The position numbers and the translations under genes were made by a program. Below the pieces are notes generated by a model. It was not told the origin of the DNA. It did no database searches and worked only from the letters and a program-made list of their open reading frames with translations. From Roseburia sp. (GTDB taxonomy: Bacteria; Bacillota; Clostridia; Lachnospirales; Lachnospiraceae), in contig JAHZFL010000015.1 of NCBI GenBank assembly GCA_019421345.1, positions 1-9,341 on the forward strand: a DNA stretch of 9,341 nucleotides. The letters run 5' to 3'. Position 1 is the stretch's first letter. Each line of letters starts with the position of its first letter. This document shows, piece after piece, positions 6,034-9,341 of this stretch.

Positions 6034-6940
6034 AATTTATAACAAACACCTCCTGTGAATCAGCCTTTATCGTATTATCATTAAAACTAATATAATTGCT
6101 CTTTACATCATAAGCCCAATACTTTTTTGACCAAGCCAAAAATCTCTGGTTTACCTTTCCTTTATGAGTAATCAAATTTGTTATACCAAACCTAATGCCT
6201 CTATCATTTAACGAATCTAAATATTCGCATAATTGATCCTCTTTTTTGTCATTCCACAATTTATTGTATTCGCTCATGGAAATCAAATATGGTGGATCCA
6301 AAAACACATACGAATTCTTTCCAAACTTAATCTTTTCCAAAAATGATATATAATCCATATTAAAGAATTCAATCTCATGTTCCCCAACAAATTTTAAATA
6401 ATTATTTAATGCTTGAAATACATTATTATTAAAATCTACGTTACCGACCGGAAGATTAAAATCACCCTTTCCATTAAAACGAATCATATGATTAAAACCA
6501 TATATCAAAAGCAAATACAGTCTAAGAAAATCATCTTTTTCCGCATTAAAATCTTTTCTCATTCGAATATATGCATCCTTGTTATATTTTGAATAATATG
6601 TTTTCACATACTTCTTTTTCATCTCTTCCGGCACACAAATACCACGATATGAACAAGATAGCCCATAAAAATCAATTATATCAAATAACTCTTCAAGCAA
6701 TTCCTCTGCCCTACCCGTATAACTTCCTATTTGCTTATGCAATTCTACCACATATGAATCAACATCATTTAACATATATAAAGTCCCTTTTGAATTTAAA
6801 AAAGAACTTCCTCCCCCCACAAATGGTTCAATATACTGCTCTATATTCTTTGGCATAAACTGTTTAATTTGTGGCATGAGCTTATATTTATCACCCACAT
6901 AGAAAAAAGGAGATCTTATTATGTTTTTATTTTCCATCAT
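6026..6940 (-). CDS. D12-class (Dam-like) N6-adenine DNA methyltransferase
   Basis: The protein is about 304 aa. Counted from the upstream GTG (6946), it has the AdoMet-side FxxVGDKYKLMPQI (15-27), motif I PFVGGGS (41-47), a target-recognition part with GFNHMIRFNGKGDFNLPVGN (150-169) resembling the RFNxKGxFNxPFG stretch of Dam/DpnIIA enzymes, and catalytic motif IV DPPY (217-220). It transfers a methyl group to adenine N6, protecting one strand of the operon's restriction site. Starts are possible at GTG 6946, ATG 6940 or ATG 6937; AGGTG just upstream favours 6940 or 6937. It overlaps the end of the preceding methyltransferase and the start of the endonuclease gene. The Dam-like recognition region might indicate a GATC-containing site such as AlwI's GGATC, but this is only suggestive. 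Confidence 0.88.
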   Translation of the reverse strand: MMENKNIIRSPFFYVGDKYKLMPQIKQFMPKNIEQYIEPFVGGGSSFLNSKGTLYMLNDVDSYVVELHKQIGSYTGRAEELLEELFDIIDFYGLSCSYRGICVPEEMKKKYVKTYYSKYNKDAYIRMRKDFNAEKDDFLRLYLLLIYGFNHMIRFNGKGDFNLPVGNVDFNNNVFQALNNYLKFVGEHEIEFFNMDYISFLEKIKFGKNSYVFLDPPYLISMSEYNKLWNDKKEDQLCEYLDSLNDRGIRFGITNLITHKGKVNQRFLAWSKKYWAYDVKSNYISFNDNTIKADSQEVFVINYA

Positions 6941-7943
6941 TTGCACCTACTTTCGTTATAAAAACAAATTCCTTATGGTCGTCAAACTCTGTTTTGCCTG
7001 CATTAAAACACTGATGTTTCTTTTCATAAACAGTAGTCTGTCCCTTAGATGACAAAATATCTTTTATTTCTTCTAAAGTAATTTTGTTCTTTGAAGAACT
7101 ACTCTTTGAATTATAGGTGTTGTTATATGTAACAACAAGATATTTAACATCAATATGCTTTATTAAATCTGCAAAAACTTCCGGAGCACTACTTCTACAG
7201 TATTCACTCATATTCTCAGCTTGTGGCTTTAATGCAGTTCCTTCTAATTGAGGCCTTTTCCACTGAACAACATTCTCTAAAACATGATAGAACCTGCTAT
7301 ATTGACGACTGTTATATGGTGGGTCAATAAATGCGATATCAGCCTTCACTTTTCGCACCAATTTATTTGCATCCTCCCTGTAAATAAAAAACTTTTCAGA
7401 AGTATCTTCCGGATTAATTAACTCAAAAATAAATTTATCCTCAATGTTATTAATCTTTCTATATGCGTCATAATGTCCTACTGTATTTGCCACTTTATCC
7501 ATCGAATACACCAGCGATGCTAACAGAATACAATATTCTCTGTCCGATAAACTTCTCTTTAACTTTTTAATTTCTTCTCTTATTTTACCTATTACTTTAG
7601 CATCATTATTAGAGAAATATTTCCCACCAAAATTCTCGGAAAAATAGTTATCTTTTAATCTATTAGGATTAATTTTTTGAAACTGTTCTCTATATTTGAC
7701 GATTACTGCTTGATCATATTCTCCGCTTCCGAAAAATGCCTTATATATAATCTCATTGGAATACAAAAAATCATTCATAATAACTTTTTTGTAGTGTTTA
7801 CTCATATGTGCACTCACAACTCCAGTTCCTGCAAATACATCAAAAAAGCTTTCTCCTTCACAATTTTGTAATACCAATTCTTCTATCCATTTAATTAGCT
7901 TGTATTTGCTACCTGTATATCTTCTATTGCTGATGTAGTACAT
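6927..7943 (-). CDS. D12-class adenine DNA methyltransferase, second of the pair
   Basis: A 338-aa protein with YTGSKYKLIKWI (9-20), motif I FFDVFAGTGVVSAH (33-46) and catalytic motif IV FIDPPYNSRQYSRFYH (205-220). It belongs to the D12 class but differs clearly from the neighbouring Dam-like enzyme: the recognition region between motifs I and IV is different and a longer C-terminal part follows DPPY. Two adenine methyltransferases are needed when the site is asymmetric and each strand carries its own target adenine, as in type IIS systems. It starts at ATG 7943 with GAGGAAG 7 bases upstream and only 18 bp after the HTH gene. Its tail contains the ribosome binding site of the next gene. The methylated base and site are inferred from class, not seen. 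Confidence 0.88.
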   Translation of the reverse strand: MYYISNRRYTGSKYKLIKWIEELVLQNCEGESFFDVFAGTGVVSAHMSKHYKKVIMNDFLYSNEIIYKAFFGSGEYDQAVIVKYREQFQKINPNRLKDNYFSENFGGKYFSNNDAKVIGKIREEIKKLKRSLSDREYCILLASLVYSMDKVANTVGHYDAYRKINNIEDKFIFELINPEDTSEKFFIYREDANKLVRKVKADIAFIDPPYNSRQYSRFYHVLENVVQWKRPQLEGTALKPQAENMSEYCRSSAPEVFADLIKHIDVKYLVVTYNNTYNSKSSSSKNKITLEEIKDILSSKGQTTVYEKKHQCFNAGKTEFDDHKEFVFITKVGANDGK

Positions 7944-7961
7944 AAGAAACTTCCTCTTTCT

Positions 7962-8126
7962 TTACGTTTTTCTCTTATCTGCCGGCTTTTCTGCATGTTC
8001 CGGAATAAGCCATGTTTTCCCCTTCTTTATTACACCTTCTATACGCTCTTGTTCACACAATAAAGCTATCCTTCTTGCCGATATGCCCCATACCTCTGAC
8101 ATTTCTATCGTTGTGACATAGTTCAT
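7962..8126 (-). CDS. Small helix-turn-helix DNA-binding protein (excisionase/MerR-like, 54 aa)
   Basis: The ORF starts at ATG 8126, six bases after AAGGAGG (8133-8139), and ends at TAA 7962-7964. The product reads TTIEMSEVWGISARRIALLC, then EQERIEGVIKKGKTWLIPEH, then a lysine-rich tail. This is the layout of excisionase/MerR-type winged helix-turn-helix domains: helix-turn-helix at about residues 7-25 and a wing (G-x-x-x-x-G-x-x-WLIP) at 31-43. It is the first gene of the operon, under the promoter at 8153-8181, and 18 bp before the first methyltransferase. It may control expression of the R-M genes, a job usually done by unrelated Xre-type C proteins. It could also be a relict excisionase of the mobile unit. 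The small size is normal for such proteins. Confidence 0.75.
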   Translation of the reverse strand: MNYVTTIEMSEVWGISARRIALLCEQERIEGVIKKGKTWLIPEHAEKPADKRKT

Positions 8127-8152
8127 ATTGATCCTCCTTATCCATATACTCT

Positions 8153-8181
8153 ATTATATTCATTTATCTGAATAATCGCAA
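8153..8181 (-). promoter_or_regulatory. Promoter of the restriction-modification operon
   Basis: On the minus strand TTGCGA (8181-8176), exactly 17 bases, then a perfect TATAAT (8158-8153). The transcription start would be near 8146, about 20 bases before the HTH start codon, giving a short leader. All five downstream genes could be read from it. Confidence 0.65.
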
Positions 8182-8242
8182 GAACTTTTTCAAACATTTG
8201 TTCTTTCTAAATATTAATTAAAGCAAGCTGCATCTCTACAAC

Positions 8243-8263
8243 TTACGCCATTTTTTACCTCCT
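8243..8263 (-). other. Orphan ribosome binding site with a two-codon ORF (ATG GCG TAA)
   Basis: A perfect AGGAGG (minus strand, 8263-8258) is followed after six bases by ATG (8251-8249), GCG and TAA (8245-8243). It looks like the start of a lost gene whose body was removed, perhaps when the R-M block arrived. A chance match in purine-rich sequence is possible. Confidence 0.25.
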
Positions 8264-8289
8264 AAACCCTCCCAAACCTTCTCAACCGC

Positions 8290-8463
8290 CTATCCCACAC
8301 TCTCCCTAAAACCTCTCCAGTAGATTCCTTCTACCACAAACCGTTTCATGATGTCGTATATATCCACTTTGCCGTTAAGCAACTTGTAAATGCGGTCAAC
8401 AAGATTTAAACACATCAAAAAGGACATTCCCAGATTTCTCTGAAAATGTCCTATACACATCAT
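8290..8463 (-). pseudogene. Possible degenerate gene fragment downstream of rpsI
   Basis: A minus-strand frame ends at TAG 8290-8292. It reads like real protein sequence over about 40 codons: NLVDRIYKLLNGKVDIYDIM followed by KRFVVEGIYWRGFRESVG. The frame is open up to ATG 8463, but no ribosome binding site precedes that codon, and the frame runs through the terminator hairpin at 8416-8452, so the N-terminal part is probably not coding. I do not recognise the family. It may be the 3' remnant of a gene destroyed by rearrangement, or a chance ORF. Confidence 0.3.
8416..8452 (-). terminator. Intrinsic terminator of the rplM-rpsI operon
   Basis: Read on the minus strand, AGGACATT (8452-8445) pairs with AATGTCCT (8428-8421). 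Inside it CAGA and TCTG close a GAAA tetraloop, with a two-by-two internal loop between the stems. A short T-run follows (8420-8417). It lies about 120 bases after the rpsI stop codon. Confidence 0.65.
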
Positions 8464-8571
8464 TGATATTCATGTTGCATACTGTTTATAATCCAACATA
8501 TCTGACAACTTTCCACAACCTCTGTAACCCTTGTAAAATTGATCTTTCTCGTATCTTTCGTTCACTGCAGA

Positions 8572-8964
8572 TTATCTCTTGCTGAACTGAGGCGCGCGAC
8601 GAGCTGCCTTGAGACCGTATTTCTTACGCTCTTTCATACGCGGATCTCTTGTCAAATATCCCGCAGACTTTAATACCGGTCTGTAATCAGCGTCTACTGT
8701 CAGAAGCGCACGGGCAATACCATGACGGATTGCGCCTGCCTGACCTGTGTAACCGCCGCCGCGAACGTTTACCAAAACGTCGAACTTGTCAACAGTCTCT
8801 GTTGCAACAAGCGGCTGACGAACGATAACCTTTAAGGTCTCTAACCCTAAATACTCATCAATGTCTCTTTTATTAATCGTAATCTTACCTGTACCCGGTA
8901 CTAAGTATACTCTGGCAACAGATGATTTTCTTCTTCCTGTTCCGTAATTCTTTGCGTTAGCCAA
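8572..8964 (-). CDS. rpsI: 30S ribosomal protein S9
   Basis: Small-subunit ribosomal protein S9, complete at 130 aa, the usual bacterial length. Family signatures are YGTGRRKSSVARV near the N-terminus, VNVRGGGYTGQAGAIRHGIARAL in the centre (23 residues, about 68-90), and the basic tail ending QFSKR, whose last residues reach the P-site tRNA in ribosome structures. The start is TTG 8964: it gives the canonical ANAKNYGTGRRKSS N-terminus, and AGGAGG lies 9 bases upstream. The ATG at 8982 overlaps the rplM stop and would place that binding site inside the coding region, so it is not the start. It is co-transcribed with rplM, 17 bp away, and probably ends at the 8416-8452 terminator. Base composition is clearly more GC-balanced than the island to its left. 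Confidence 0.97.
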   Translation of the reverse strand: MANAKNYGTGRRKSSVARVYLVPGTGKITINKRDIDEYLGLETLKVIVRQPLVATETVDKFDVLVNVRGGGYTGQAGAIRHGIARALLTVDADYRPVLKSAGYLTRDPRMKERKKYGLKAARRAPQFSKR

Positions 8965-8981
8965 TGTTCTTTCCCTCCTCA

Positions 8982-9341
8982 TTAAACTGTTAAAGTCTCA
9001 GGCTTCTGAGCTGCATGCTTGTGATCCGGTCCTGCATATACAAACAGCTTTGTGTACATCTGTCTGCCTAACGGACCCTTTGGAAGCATTCCCTTAACAG
9101 CATGCTCGATAACTCTTTCCGGATGCTTTGCTAACATTTCCTTTAATGTGGTCTCTTTCATACCACCAACATAATCGGAGTGATTGTAATAGATCTTCTG
9201 ATCCAGCTTCTTACCGGATACCTGAATCTTCTCTGCATTCACAACGATCACATAATCACCTGTGTCAATGTGCGGTGTAAAGATTGCTTTATTCTTTCCT
9301 CTTAATACTTTAGCAACTTCAGATGCTAAACGTCCTAATGT
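8982..9341 (-). CDS. rplM: 50S ribosomal protein L13 (5' end outside window)
   Basis: Large-subunit ribosomal protein L13, an early assembly protein binding 23S rRNA. The 119 visible residues begin TLGRLASEVAKVLRGKNKAI at the window edge and continue through HIDTGDYVIVVNAEKI, KETTLKEMLAKHPERVIEHA and VKGMLPKGPLGRQMYTKLFV to a TAA at 8982-8984. Bacterial L13 is about 142-145 aa, so about 24 N-terminal residues lie beyond position 9341. An internal ATG at 9251 is within the conserved IVVNAEK segment and is not the start. It precedes rpsI in the conserved rplM-rpsI order; in bacteria L13 is usually autoregulatory for this operon, but the relevant leader is not in the window. Confidence 0.97.
   Translation of the reverse strand, partial: TLGRLASEVAKVLRGKNKAIFTPHIDTGDYVIVVNAEKIQVSGKKLDQKIYYNHSDYVGGMKETTLKEMLAKHPERVIEHAVKGMLPKGPLGRQMYTKLFVYAGPDHKHAAQKPETLTV

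Larger units (their letters stand above)
8127..8571. other. Junction between the R-M island and the ribosomal operon
   Basis: This stretch holds the R-M promoter, an orphan ribosome binding site, a G-rich minus-strand patch (8250-8320) with several GGG runs, a degenerate coding fragment and the rpsI terminator. No RNA gene, attachment-site repeat or integrase was seen. It is the likely border of the acquired block. Confidence 0.5.

Noticed and set aside
3700..8126. Deducing the recognition site from depletion of GGATC or GAGTC in the window
   Set aside because: Several GGATC/GATCC and some GAGTC/GACTC occurrences are present, and 9 kb is far too short for a depletion test; a methylated host also need not lose sites.
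8250..8320. Possible G-quadruplex on the minus strand
   Set aside because: There are four GGG runs, but one loop is about 20 bases, which makes a stable three-tier quadruplex unlikely.
1..9341. CRISPR array, tRNA genes, integrase or att sites
   Set aside because: No regularly spaced repeats, tRNA-like cloverleaf, tyrosine or serine recombinase, or direct repeats flanking the island were seen.

Overview
The window looks like a chromosomal segment from a Firmicute of class Clostridia, most likely Lachnospiraceae. This rests on the rplM-rpsI pair, strong AGGAGG-type ribosome binding sites, IS256- and IS110-type insertion elements, and an AT-rich accessory block beside more GC-balanced ribosomal genes. 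The family-level placement is inference; no 16S or marker search was possible.

Layout from left to right. 1-481 is insertion-sequence debris: an internally deleted IS256-family element (about 1-405) that appears to sit inside the last codons of a second IS256-family transposase (about 407-481). 482-801 holds a small transcription unit: a TTGACA-17-TATATA promoter, a two-tier hairpin in the leader, a ribosome binding site and a 45-codon GTG-start ORF of unknown function. 971-1939 (minus) is a 322-aa protein with a C-terminal DUF3883 domain (predicted PD-(D/E)XK-like fold). About 2040-3690 is a decaying IS110-family element on the plus strand. Its transposase has two frameshifts and one nonsense codon, and its 5' non-coding end can fold like the guide ('bridge') RNA of this family.

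3700-8126 (minus) is the main feature, a compact restriction-modification operon. In transcription order it has a good promoter (8153-8181), a 54-aa excisionase/MerR-like helix-turn-helix protein, two D12-class N6-adenine DNA methyltransferases, a 521-aa AlwI-family type IIS restriction endonuclease, and a 254-aa second nuclease candidate. From the first methyltransferase onward the genes overlap or lie 3 bp apart. Two adenine methyltransferases fit an asymmetric recognition site that needs one enzyme per strand. An AlwI-family large subunit followed by a small PD-(D/E)XK-like protein resembles the heterodimeric type IIS enzymes of the BspD6I type, where each subunit cuts one strand. The DUF3883 gene has the same orientation and is cut off from this operon only by the IS110 element, so it may once have been its last gene.

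8127-8571 is a mostly non-coding junction holding the operon promoter, a degenerate coding fragment, and a terminator for the ribosomal operon. 8572-9341 (minus) is rpsI (TTG start) and the 3' part of rplM, which runs off the window. The picture is of a defence island flanked and interrupted by insertion sequences, placed just downstream of a conserved ribosomal operon.
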